The notes under the pieces were generated by a model that was given only the letters and a program-made list of their open reading frames with translations, had not been told where the DNA came from and made no database searches. A DNA stretch of 56,554 nucleotides from Actinomycetes bacterium. GTDB taxonomy: Bacteria > Actinomycetota > Acidimicrobiia > Spongiisociales > UBA5794. The position numbers were made by a program, and so were the translations under genes. The first letter of the stretch is position 1. Each line of letters begins with the position of its first letter. The DNA is taken from the NCBI GenBank assembly GCA_024638645.1, contig JAHEJX010000001.1, positions 53,097 to 109,650 of the forward strand, in the 5' to 3' direction. This document shows positions 8,996 to 16,215 of this stretch, piece by piece.

Positions 8996-10105
8996 TCAGT
9001 ATGCATCGCTGGCCGCTTCAGCTTGCTCCAACGCCCGCAGCACATTGTTACCCAGTAGTCCTCGCAAGTCCTGCTCTTCCCAGCCGCGTTCGAGCAGCTC
9101 GGCCGTGAGGTTGGGGTACATGCTGACGTCTTCGAGGCCAGGGATGAGGATGTCCATGCCGTCGAAGTCGCTGCCAATGCCCACTGCATGGGGACCAGCG
9201 ACTCGAGCGATGTGCTCGACGTGGTCGGCAACCTCCGCCACAGTGCCGCGGGGTAGTTCAGAACGTCGATCTGCCAGGGCTTCGTCCACAGCTACTGGGT
9301 CGCCAAGCTCTGCCATCAAAGCGCGACCGTCGGCGAACATTTCGACCGACAGCTCTGCAGCGGTCCAATTCACGAACGCCGGGTAGAAGTTGACCATTAC
9401 GACGCCGCCGTTCGCTCCGACCTGGCGCAGTACGTCATCGGGCACGTTGCGCGGGTGTGGGGCAAGCTCCCGCGCGTTGGAGTGAGAGGCGATCACGGGC
9501 ACACCCGAGGCGCTGACTGCGTCGCGCATCGTGTCCGCAGATACGTGCGATATGTCGACCAGGATGCCGAGGCGGTTCATCTCGGCGACGACTGTTCGCC
9601 CGAAGTCGGTCAGCCCGCCGTGGCGGGCGACGTCTGTGGCGGAATCGGCCCAGTCGATCGTGTCTGCATGGGTCAGCGTCATGTAACGCAGCCCCCTACC
9701 GGCAAGCGCTCGCAACTTGTCGAGGGAGTTCTCGATGCAATGGCCACCCTCTGCCCCCAGCATTCCGCCGACGCGGCCGGCCTCGCGGGACTCGCGCACC
9801 TCGGCGGCGGTCCGTACGAAATCGAGGCGAGGGTCTCGTTCGCACATGGAGATCGTCAGGTCGATCTGTTCGTTGGTGGTTTGATACGGATGCTCGGTCC
9901 AGGCCGGGACGTATACGGACCAGAACTGGCCACCGACGCCACCCGCGATGAGGCGTGCGGTGTCGGTGTGTCTCATTGCCAAGTGGCTCGTGGTGTCGGC
10001 GTCGTCCAGGCCGTCGTGATACAACCTGATCGCCCACGGAAGGTCGTTGTGGCCGTCCACGACCGGCAGGCTGGCGTGGATCGCTCTAGCCCGTGCCAAG
10101 CTCAT
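8996..10105 (-). CDS. Membrane dipeptidase (renal dipeptidase), peptidase family M19
   Basis: 369-residue zinc dipeptidase-like protein. The first metal motif HxD is in VVDGHNDLPWAIR, a metal-bridging Glu is in GMLGAEGGHCIE, His residues are in ISHVS and IASHSNAR, and GIGSDFDGMD lies near the C-terminus. Length and order match M19, whose members cleave dipeptides and some lactams; the natural substrate here is unknown. There is no signal peptide, so it is probably cytoplasmic. Its ATG overlaps the stop of the upstream selenoprotein gene (ATGA), so translation is probably coupled. Confidence 0.92.
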   Translation of the reverse strand: MSLARARAIHASLPVVDGHNDLPWAIRLYHDGLDDADTTSHLAMRHTDTARLIAGGVGGQFWSVYVPAWTEHPYQTTNEQIDLTISMCERDPRLDFVRTAAEVRESREAGRVGGMLGAEGGHCIENSLDKLRALAGRGLRYMTLTHADTIDWADSATDVARHGGLTDFGRTVVAEMNRLGILVDISHVSADTMRDAVSASGVPVIASHSNARELAPHPRNVPDDVLRQVGANGGVVMVNFYPAFVNWTAAELSVEMFADGRALMAELGDPVAVDEALADRRSELPRGTVAEVADHVEHIARVAGPHAVGIGSDFDGMDILIPGLEDVSMYPNLTAELLERGWEEQDLRGLLGNNVLRALEQAEAASDAY

Positions 10106-10656
10106 TCTTCAGGAGCCATCCACGTCTCCATTGACACACCGAGTCCGTCGGCAATCCGGTTCACGTACGCGTAATAACCGACCACCTCGGCGATATCGAG
10201 AATGTCCCGGTCGCTGAAAGCGGCTCGGCGCAACGCATCAACATCGGCCGGCTCCATCTCGCCGGGAGTGAGCGTCAGCTTCTCGGCATAGGTGAGCATT
10301 GCTATGCGCTTGTCGCTCAGACCAGCGTTACGCCACCCTGCATCGATGCGCTCCAGAAGCTGGTCGTCCTTCAATAGCCGCCGCAGACCGCGGCGGTGGT
10401 GGATCGTTCAGTAGTCGCAGCTGTTGAGCCTGCTGACCGTCAGTGCAATCAGCTCTCGCTCGACCTTGCGCAGCGTCTTTGTCCCGGCCATTGCGGATCG
10501 ATAGAGGGCGTCGTGAGCCGCCATCGCCGCCGGGTTCAGTGAGTGGATCTGCATGATGTTGTCGACCCGGCTGGCTGCGGTGTCGGCCACTAACTCGTAG
10601 AGATCGGCGAGCGGTCCATCCCACTCGTCCTCACGGATGGTTTCGATCCAAGCCAC
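10102..10656 (-). CDS. AhpD-like/peroxidase-related selenoprotein with CxxU motif (in-frame TGA read as Sec)
   Basis: One continuous frame of 185 codons is interrupted only by TGA at 10408-10410. The first 82 residues and the last 101 are two halves of one carboxymuconolactone decarboxylase/AhpD fold (peroxidase-related branch). The family motif is CxxC followed by His, as in SCDYCxxHH. Here it reads C80-D-Y-TGA83-T-I-H-H, so the stop replaces exactly the second redox Cys. A hairpin with a GGTCT loop follows at the distance expected for a bacterial SECIS. This supports selenocysteine at 83 and a 184-residue CxxU thiol-peroxidase-like enzyme. Start is GTG 10656; the final TGA overlaps the dipeptidase ATG. 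The alternative, a nonsense mutation or sequencing error, does not explain the hairpin. AhpD-like selenoproteins have been reported from marine metagenomes, as I recall. Confidence 0.9.
10378..10396 (-). promoter_or_regulatory. Bacterial SECIS hairpin
   Basis: On the minus strand, the arms CCGCCGC and GCGGCGG form a perfect 7-bp GC stem around the pentaloop GGTCT. Exactly 18 bases separate the TGA from the loop. From memory, the E. coli fdhF SECIS has the same GGUCU apical sequence and the same 18-base distance, and SelB recognises guanines in that loop. Unlike fdhF I see no bulged U in the stem. The hairpin codes for RRGLRRL within the protein. Confidence 0.87.
10408..10410 (-). other. In-frame TGA, proposed selenocysteine codon (Sec83)
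   Basis: Reading the minus strand in the frame of GTG 10656 gives ...L N S C D Y, TGA, T I H H R R G L R R L L K.... Both sides remain in the same frame without any indel, and the protein family expects Cys here. The TGA lies 18 bases before a GGTCT hairpin loop. Confidence 0.88.
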
Positions 10657-10705
10657 GACGGCACGTTAACGGTGTCCTGGAGAGGACCCCAGCTACGCTG
10701 CCGCT

Positions 10706-11332
10706 ATGGCTATGCGACCCGCCGCCGAACTGCTTGTTGTAGAGGCCGCCGCCATCGAGCCCATCCTGCAATCGGCAGATGACACGGATTTCGATCTGCC
10801 AACCGTGTGCACCGGATGGAGTGTTCGCGACGTGATGGCACACTGCGCGGCGGCGCTCACTCGGGTGGCCGCGAACGATCTGCACGATTTCTCGCCGGAG
10901 GCCAACGAGGCCGACGTGGCCGCCCGCCGGGGCCAGTCGCCAGGTCAGGTTCTTGCAGAGCTGATCACAGGCTACGAGCAAGCTGCCGTCGCCATCGACG
11001 CCGCAGCGGGACGCCTCGATGGTATTGGGCTGGGAGAGTGGATGCATGGCGGCGACATCCGTGACGCGCTTAGCCTCGAAGGCGCGTACGAGAGTGAGGG
11101 CATCGAGCTCGCATTCGGATTGCTCGTCGACCGCTCCCACAATCTGGGGAAACCGCGGGTCATCGTGAACATTGGAGACGCAACGTTCGACTTCGGAGTC
11201 GGTGAGGCGATGACCACCGTGACGACCGACCGAGCCACGTTTGTGCGGATCTGCGGCGGCCGCCAACCTGATCCTGAGCGGTATCGAATCGAGGGCAAAG
11301 CCGGAATCGAGGACATGATCCTGTTCTCGTGA
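10706..11332 (+). CDS. DinB-like/mycothiol-dependent maleylpyruvate isomerase-family protein
   Basis: 208-residue protein of the actinobacterial TIGR03083-type family. The N-terminal four-helix DinB-like domain has the signature PTVCTGWSVRDVMAHCAAAL, with the metal-site His in MAHC and a further His in EWMHGGDIRDAL. Members include mycothiol-dependent isomerases and S-transferases; most are uncharacterised. The C-terminal part (FGVGEAMTTVTTDRATFVRICGGR) resembles an SCP2-like ending. It is divergent from the selenoprotein gene with 49 bases between them. Mycothiol use is inferred from the family. Confidence 0.75.
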   Translation: MAMRPAAELLVVEAAAIEPILQSADDTDFDLPTVCTGWSVRDVMAHCAAALTRVAANDLHDFSPEANEADVAARRGQSPGQVLAELITGYEQAAVAIDAAAGRLDGIGLGEWMHGGDIRDALSLEGAYESEGIELAFGLLVDRSHNLGKPRVIVNIGDATFDFGVGEAMTTVTTDRATFVRICGGRQPDPERYRIEGKAGIEDMILFS

Positions 11333-11407
11333 AGGCCGGTGCGTTGCCGAATTCCACGGTGCGACCTCTCCCTATACTTTTGCTTTCACCCCACTGAGGA
11401 GACTGAA

Positions 11408-12508
11408 TTGGTCGATGCCGCCGCTGTTCGCGCTGCAGTAGGTCTGGTCGAAGATCCCGAGCTCCATCGCAGCCTCGAGGAGCTCAAGATGCTCCGGGAG
11501 CTCGCGGTCGATGAGTCGGGCGTCGTTCGAGTCCTCGTTGCTCTAACCATTCCAGGGTGTCCATTGAAGGACAAGCTCAATTCTGATGTCACGGCTGCAG
11601 CCATGAGCGTCGATGGTGTAACCGCTGTTGAGGTCTCGTTCACTTCTATGACCGACCAGGAGCGCGCCGACTTGATGGTTGATATCCGCGGGGGTGCCGC
11701 CGCACGAGAAATCACTCTCGGCAAGGCAGGCTCGAAGACCCGAGTACTCGCGATCGGCTCCGGCAAGGGTGGCGTCGGCAAGTCCTCGGTCACCGCCAAT
11801 CTTGCAGTTGCTCTGGCTGAGATGGGCAAGAAGGTCGCCGTCATAGACGCCGACGTTTGGGGATTCTCGATTCCGAAGATGCTTGGCATCGACCGAAACC
11901 CGACAGTCATCGACGAGACACTGATTCCCCCTGAGGCTTACGGCGTTGCGGTGATGTCCATGGACTACTTCGTCAAGCCGGACCAGGCTGTCATATGGCG
12001 TGGCCCGATGCTCCACAAGGCACTCGAGCAATTCCTCGCCGATGTCCACTGGGGCGAGCCGGACTATCTCCTCATCGACATGCCCCCAGGTACGGGCGAC
12101 GTTGCGATCTCCATGTCGCAGTTCTTACCGCGGGCCCAGGCCATCGTGGTGACTACGCCACAGCCAACTGCACAGCGAGTCGCCAAGCGGGCCGGTTTGA
12201 TGGCCGGGAAGGTCAATCAGGAGATTCTCGGCATTGTCGAGAACATGTCCTGGTTCACGGGCGACGACGGTAAGCATTATCCGATCTTCGGCGAGGGCGG
12301 GGGAGAGGCTCTGGCCACCGATCTCGGCGTGCCACTACTAGCGAAGATCCCGTTGGTGATAGCTCTGCGCGACGGGGCCGACTCGGGCAAGCCGGTCCTG
12401 CACAACGATCCCCACGGCGAAGCGGCGGAAGCATTCCGCGTCCTCGCAAAGGAAATCGACGAACGCAAACCTCGCGTGCGAATGCATCCGGAGTTGGTGA
12501 TCAGCTAG
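11408..12508 (+). CDS. mrp: Mrp/ApbC (NBP35-like) P-loop Fe-S cluster carrier ATPase
   Basis: 366-residue protein: an N-terminal DUF59/MIP18-like domain (about residues 1-85) followed by a deviant Walker A ATPase (GSGKGGVGKSSVTANLA), then VIDADVWGFSIPKMLG and LLIDMPPGTGDVA. Mrp/ApbC proteins bind and transfer [4Fe-4S] clusters. I see no obvious CxxC pair in the C-terminal region, where many Mrp proteins have one. Start is TTG 11408, preceded by GAGGAG at 11396-11401 with 6 bases between; the frame is open further upstream, but without a better ribosome site. Confidence 0.9.
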   Translation: MVDAAAVRAAVGLVEDPELHRSLEELKMLRELAVDESGVVRVLVALTIPGCPLKDKLNSDVTAAAMSVDGVTAVEVSFTSMTDQERADLMVDIRGGAAAREITLGKAGSKTRVLAIGSGKGGVGKSSVTANLAVALAEMGKKVAVIDADVWGFSIPKMLGIDRNPTVIDETLIPPEAYGVAVMSMDYFVKPDQAVIWRGPMLHKALEQFLADVHWGEPDYLLIDMPPGTGDVAISMSQFLPRAQAIVVTTPQPTAQRVAKRAGLMAGKVNQEILGIVENMSWFTGDDGKHYPIFGEGGGEALATDLGVPLLAKIPLVIALRDGADSGKPVLHNDPHGEAAEAFRVLAKEIDERKPRVRMHPELVIS

Positions 12509-12527
12509 CGGCGGCCGCGCCGTGGCC

Positions 12528-12571
12528 AGTAGCCGGTAGCTGGTAGCCGGTATCCGGTATTCGGTAGCTGG
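12528..12571. repeat. Intergenic heptanucleotide repeat (SGTATCY type), copy 1
   Basis: Tandem degenerate 7-base units of the GGTAGCT/GGTATCC type fill much of the gap between mrp and the DUF3107 gene. The same unit recurs in other gaps across the window. Confidence 0.75.
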
Positions 12572-12631
12572 AATTGAGGGCGGTGTGAGGGTCTAGCATC
12601 TCAGTTCGCACCGCAGATTCTTGGAGGGAAG

Positions 12632-12859
12632 TTGGCTGACACTGTGACGGTTCGGATTGGGCTGCAATCCGTCCGCGAATTGGAGATCGAAGTAGAGGAC
12701 GCTGACACGGTTGTCAACGCCATCACCGCGGCGATGTCGGTAGCCGATCCCGTCGCCTGGATTACGGACGCCAAAGGCACCCGCCACGGCATCGCCGTAG
12801 ACAAACTGGGCTTCATTGGTGTAGAAGGCGCCGAGGACAAGACAGTCGGATTCGGGTAG
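12632..12859 (+). CDS. DUF3107 family protein
   Basis: 75-residue protein matching the short actinobacterial DUF3107 family, with an N-terminal VTVRIGLQSVRELEIEVED strand pair, a middle WITDAKGTRHGIAVDKLGFI and the family ending VGFG. No biochemical function is known. Start is TTG 12632 after TTGGAGGGAAG, a strong ribosome site. It is followed by the terminator shared with whiB. Confidence 0.82.
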   Translation: MADTVTVRIGLQSVRELEIEVEDADTVVNAITAAMSVADPVAWITDAKGTRHGIAVDKLGFIGVEGAEDKTVGFG

Positions 12860-12932
12860 GCGGAACCTCGGCTACGCCTCACGGGTTCGGAGCTCGGTCG
12901 GCATTGGGCGGTTCTCCCACGCGCCCAAAGCA

Positions 12933-12957
12933 AAACCCCGACTCACGGCCGGGGTTT
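12933..12957 (-). terminator. Terminator between the convergent DUF3107 and whiB genes
   Basis: Arms AAACCCCG (12933-12940) and CGGGGTTT (12950-12957) form an 8-bp stem with a 9-base loop. On the minus strand the stem continues into TTTTGCTTT, supporting intrinsic termination of whiB; it may work in both directions. Confidence 0.75.
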
Positions 12958-12958
12958 C

Positions 12959-12988
12959 GTACTGGATACCGGATACTGGCTACCGGCA
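12959..12988. repeat. Intergenic heptanucleotide repeat, copy 2
   Basis: Units GATACCG, GATACTG and CTACCGG (antisense form of GGTATCC) lie directly after the terminator and run to within a few bases of the whiB stop. Confidence 0.7.
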
Positions 12989-12994
12989 AGCCAG

Positions 12995-13267
12995 CTAGCT
13001 CGCCTGGCGAGCCTTGCGGCGCTCGGCCAGCCAGCGCTTACGGCGGCGGCGACGGTCGTCCTCTGCGAAACCGCCCCAGACTCCAGCTTCCTGGTTTGTC
13101 TCGAAGGCGTACTGCAAGCAGGCTTCACGGACGGAACAGGTGCCACAAATGGCAACGGCTTTCTCGATCTGATCCACGGCTGGCCCGGTGCTACCGATAG
13201 GGAAGAACAGATCGGGGTCGGAGTCGCGGCAGGCCGAGAGTTCACGCCAATCAGTGAGAGTTAGCAC
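12995..13267 (-). CDS. WhiB-family iron-sulfur transcription regulator
   Basis: 90-residue Wbl protein. Four cluster-binding cysteines are present at residues 13, 41, 44 and 50 (CGTC then C), followed by the GVWGG turn at 62-66 and a very basic C-terminal segment (RRRRRKRW) for DNA contact. WhiB proteins bind [4Fe-4S], associate with sigma factor A and respond to redox or developmental signals; they are confined to Actinobacteria and their phages. GTG 13267 follows a GAGGAG ribosome site. A palindrome lies about 90 bases upstream. The subclass (WhiB1/2/4-like) cannot be fixed. Confidence 0.92.
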   Translation of the reverse strand: MLTLTDWRELSACRDSDPDLFFPIGSTGPAVDQIEKAVAICGTCSVREACLQYAFETNQEAGVWGGFAEDDRRRRRKRWLAERRKARQAS

Positions 13268-13354
13268 TTTGAATCTCCTCTAGGGCCTTGTGTGTCAATG
13301 GAATCGGCGTCGAAGGTTTACGAACCTGGCGGCGTTTCCGGATTTGGGGAGTGC

Positions 13355-13378
13355 TTGTGAAAGTGAATTCTTTCACAA
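13355..13378. promoter_or_regulatory. Palindromic operator candidate between whiB and yqeY
   Basis: Perfect 9-base inverted repeat TTGTGAAAG / CTTTCACAA with a 6-base spacer TGAATT. Inside it, AGTGA-ATTCTT-TCACA (13362-13377) is one base away from the CRP/GlxR pattern TGTGA-N6-TCACA. It lies in the 242-base divergent gap where both promoters should be. Confidence 0.5.
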
Positions 13379-13509
13379 ACTCGAATGAACCATATACGAC
13401 GCGTAGGCGCCATGCAACGAATTTCCGGGATTTTCTCGGGAATTGTGGGTTTTTGCCGCGACCTGACGAATTATCCTCCCGCCACACCCTTTCAGGAGAT
13501 ATCAGTCAC

Positions 13510-13965
13510 GTGACCATTCACGAACAGCTCGCAGCCAACCTCAAAGATGCAATGCGAGCCAAGGACAAGCCGCAAATCAACGTGATTCGCCAAATCGAAA
13601 CCGAAGTGACGATGGAGAAGTCGGCGCCGGGCTTTGCCGGCGAGGTAGACGATGACCTATACCGCAGCGTGATTGCCTCGTACGTCAAGAAAATGAAAAA
13701 GGCTCAGGGCGAGTTCGAGGCGGCAGGGGAGCGCGGAGCCGAGCAGGCGGCCAAGCTGGCATACGAAGTCGAGTACCTGTCGCAGTGGTTGCCGGAACAG
13801 ATTGGCGAAGACGAGACTCGTGCCATCGTCAAAGGCGCAATGGCTGAGCTCGGAGTCGACGATGCGAAGCAGATGGGCCGCGTGATCGGCCACATCATGA
13901 GGAACCACAGCGAACTCGACGGCGGCCTCGTCAACAAGCTGGTGCGAGAAGAGCTGGGCGCATAG
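13510..13965 (+). CDS. yqeY: GatB/YqeY domain protein
   Basis: 151-residue YqeY-family protein, related to the tail domain of GatB that binds tRNA in amidotransferases; the free-standing function is unclear. Typical features are LKDAMRAKDKPQINVIRQIETE near the start, YVKKMKKAQGEFEAAGE in the middle, and EVEYLSQWLPEQ and MGRVIGHIM later. GTG 13510 follows AGGAGAT at suitable spacing. The frame is open for ~220 bases upstream, but that stretch is the divergent promoter region and does not look like the family. Confidence 0.88.
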   Translation: MTIHEQLAANLKDAMRAKDKPQINVIRQIETEVTMEKSAPGFAGEVDDDLYRSVIASYVKKMKKAQGEFEAAGERGAEQAAKLAYEVEYLSQWLPEQIGEDETRAIVKGAMAELGVDDAKQMGRVIGHIMRNHSELDGGLVNKLVREELGA

Positions 13966-13976
13966 CCGGCACGACG

Positions 13977-14939
13977 TTGCCCAATCATCTCCCGATGCTG
14001 GCCCAGACCGGCACCGGTACTCCGCCCGCCGGGGACTCATGGCTCCATGAGCTGAAATGGGACGGCGTGCGCGCCATCACAGCATGGGATGGCGACTCTA
14101 TCGCGATGCGGTCTCGCAACGACAACGAGATGTCCGCGACGTACCCCGAGCTGGCGAGTGGTGCTCGGCAACTGGAACCCGGGGTGATTCTCGATGGTGA
14201 AGTGGTCACTCTGGACGTAGATGGCGTTCCGTCGTTCGAGCTGCTGCAACGGAGGATGAATCTTCACGCTCCCGGCCTTGTCAGCGACGCCGTTCAGGCG
14301 GTCCCGGTTACCTACATCGTGTTCGATCTGTTGGCGAGCGCCGCCGGCAGTCTTCTCACCACGCCGCTCGAGAGTCGCCAGGCCCAGCTGGCCGAGCTCG
14401 AGCTCCCGACCGGGTTTGTGTTGTCCGCAATCCACTACGACCCCGATCCGATCTGGCGATTTGCTCAGGACCGCGGAATCGAGGGCGTTGTGTCGAAACG
14501 ACGGGGTTCGCTATATCGCCCTGGGGTGCGCTCGCCAGACTGGGTAAAGAGCGTCGTGTTCCGCTCGGTGAGGGCTCTCATTGTTGGGTTCACGGAGGGT
14601 GAGGGTGGGCGGAGCGGCGGCTTCGGCGCTTTGGTCCTGGGTCTGCCGGATGGAGAATCCATGCGTTGGATCGGGTCGGTGGGCAGCGGCTTCTCGGAGT
14701 CCGCCGTCCGCAGTATCCGCGAAGCGCTCGATCAGATGGCCGTTCCGGACTCACCCTTCGAGCCTGTGGTGCAGGTACCGGGCCAGATCACTTGGGTGCA
14801 GCCCGCTCTTGTTGCAATGGTCCAGTACAAACAGTGGACCGGCGCCGGCCGCCTCCGCGGCCCCAGCTTCAAGGGCTTCACAGATAGCCCGCTCGAAACG
14901 ATCACGTGGGACTCTGAAGGGCCAAACGCCGTCGGTTAA
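13977..14939 (+). CDS. ATP-dependent DNA ligase (LigC/LigD ligase-domain type)
   Basis: 320-residue ligase with adenylation and OB domains only. Nucleotidyltransferase motif I is HELKWDGVRA with the AMP-accepting Lys27; RSRNDNE, ELLQRRMNLH, YIVFDLLA (motif III), EGVVSKR (motif IV) and DWVKSV (motif V) follow. It lacks the polymerase and nuclease domains of full LigD. Ku is encoded 1.3 kb away, so it probably seals breaks in non-homologous end joining. TTG 13977 is taken as start; ATG 13995 (MLAQTGTG) is an equally good choice and nearer the usual N-terminus. Confidence 0.9.
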   Translation: MPNHLPMLAQTGTGTPPAGDSWLHELKWDGVRAITAWDGDSIAMRSRNDNEMSATYPELASGARQLEPGVILDGEVVTLDVDGVPSFELLQRRMNLHAPGLVSDAVQAVPVTYIVFDLLASAAGSLLTTPLESRQAQLAELELPTGFVLSAIHYDPDPIWRFAQDRGIEGVVSKRRGSLYRPGVRSPDWVKSVVFRSVRALIVGFTEGEGGRSGGFGALVLGLPDGESMRWIGSVGSGFSESAVRSIREALDQMAVPDSPFEPVVQVPGQITWVQPALVAMVQYKQWTGAGRLRGPSFKGFTDSPLETITWDSEGPNAVG

Positions 14940-15019
14940 GGCTGCAATCGGTGATCTGTATCGTCGACGAGTAGGGGCCGGCCAGCAGTATGCAGTCGGC
15001 ACGATCAAAAGGGGCTCGA

Positions 15020-15837
15020 GTGACGCGCAGATTGTTAGTCGTAGCCATGGCGCTGACGATGATCTTGGAGTAGTCGGTGCCGCCGGCGGCATTACCAACG
15101 GTGAACTTGACGGGGAAGACCACCCCTACGTCGGACTGATGGTTGCCGATGACGCTGATGGGAATCCGCTCTGGCGATGCAGCGGGACCCTGATATCGCC
15201 ATGGATGTATCTCACGGCGGGGCACTGCACAGAGGACCCGGCGGCCAGTGCGACGATCTGGTTCGAGTCGGACGTCGAGTCCGGTATCCCCGGCAATGGA
15301 TATCCATTCGGCGGCGCGGCCACCGTGGATGGCACGACATACAGACATCCGCAATACGACCCGAACGCGTTCTTCCTCTATGACCTCGGCGTCGTCGTTC
15401 TGGACGAACCGGTCTACATGGCCGAATACGGCAAGTTGCCGGAGCTGGATCAGCTGGATGACCTGAAGACCCGCCGTGGCCGCCAGGACACGACATTCAC
15501 GGCAGTGGGCTATGGCCTGCAGCGAATCAATCCGGTGTTCGTAGAGGCGGAAAGGGTTCGGATGGTGGCTCAGCCACATCTGATCCAGATCAACACCCCC
15601 GGCTTCACGGGTAACTTTTCGCTGCTGCTTTCGAACAACCACTCCACGGGCGGCACTTGTTTCGGTGATTCCGGAGGCCCCAACTTCCTGGGTGAGTCGA
15701 ACGTGATTGCAGGCGTCACGTCATTCGGCATCAACGGGAACTGCGCCGGGACCGGCGGTGTCTACCGCGTCGACCGAGAGGACGACCTCAACTGGCTGTG
15801 GGACATGTTCGGTGACTTGATTGACGCTGGCGCATAG
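15020..15837 (+). CDS. Secreted trypsin-like (S1) serine protease, apparent one-base frameshift after the signal peptide
   Basis: The protease domain is intact in one frame: ITNGELDGEDHPYVGL at the mature start, TAGHC with the catalytic His, YDLGVVVLD with Asp, and GDSGGP with Ser. That frame has no ATG, GTG or TTG between the ligase stop and the domain. A matching signal peptide, VTRRLLVVAMALTMIL from GTG 15020, is in the next frame and hits TAG at 15071. Adding one G in TTGGAG (15065-15070) would join them as ...ALTMILGVVGAAGG.... So the sequence shows either a one-base deletion in a G run, a real frameshift, or an assembly error. It should be a small secreted endopeptidase if intact. Confidence 0.78.
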
Positions 15838-15864
15838 ATAACCCGCTAGACGACAACTTCAGAG

Positions 15865-15890
15865 AGGGTCGGGTGGCAATGCCCGGCCCT
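15865..15890 (+). terminator. Hairpin terminator after the serine protease
   Basis: Arms AGGGTCGGGT and GCCCGGCCCT pair over 10 bp (two G-U pairs) around GGCAAT and are followed by TTCT. It lies 28 bases after the protease stop. The T run is short. Confidence 0.55.
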
Positions 15891-16215
15891 TTCTGCATCC
15901 GCCCGGTTGCGACGCAGGATGGGGACCGTGGATCGGGAATGGCCGCGATCACGGCACGCGAAATCTCCGCGTGAAGAAACTGGCGGCAATTGCCGATGAC
16001 TAGTCCATGGGGATTGTGCAGGCAGTGATGGTGGCGATGACGATGCTTCTCGTCGTCTTCGCATGGCAGCTGACGTTCCAGCTTGAAATCCTCGAAGAGA
16101 GCGTCGGCGTCGAGTACTAGAGGTTGGTTGCCCCGCAGGGGGAACAGATGGCCGAAGGCACTTCCAAGCTCGTTGCGCTTGCATGTGCCCCTACGTGTGG
16201 ACGACACGGCAGCTT
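15891..16215. other. Gap between protease and ku without a recognised gene
   Basis: The 378 bases between the protease stop and the Ku stop hold the hairpin above. They also contain open frames on the minus strand whose translations have skewed composition and resemble no family I know. No RNA gene or repeat was seen. Confidence 0.5.

Noticed and set aside
10102..10374. Two separate short genes (10408-10656 and 10102-10374) instead of one selenoprotein
   Set aside because: They are in the same frame, are complementary halves of one family, and are divided exactly by TGA at a conserved Cys position with a SECIS-like hairpin. The apparent ATG of the second half is really a TTG inside the fold.
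15846..16184. Minus-strand open frames between the protease and ku
   Set aside because: Arg/Ser-rich translations of low plausibility with no known motif; typical of chance frames in high-GC DNA.
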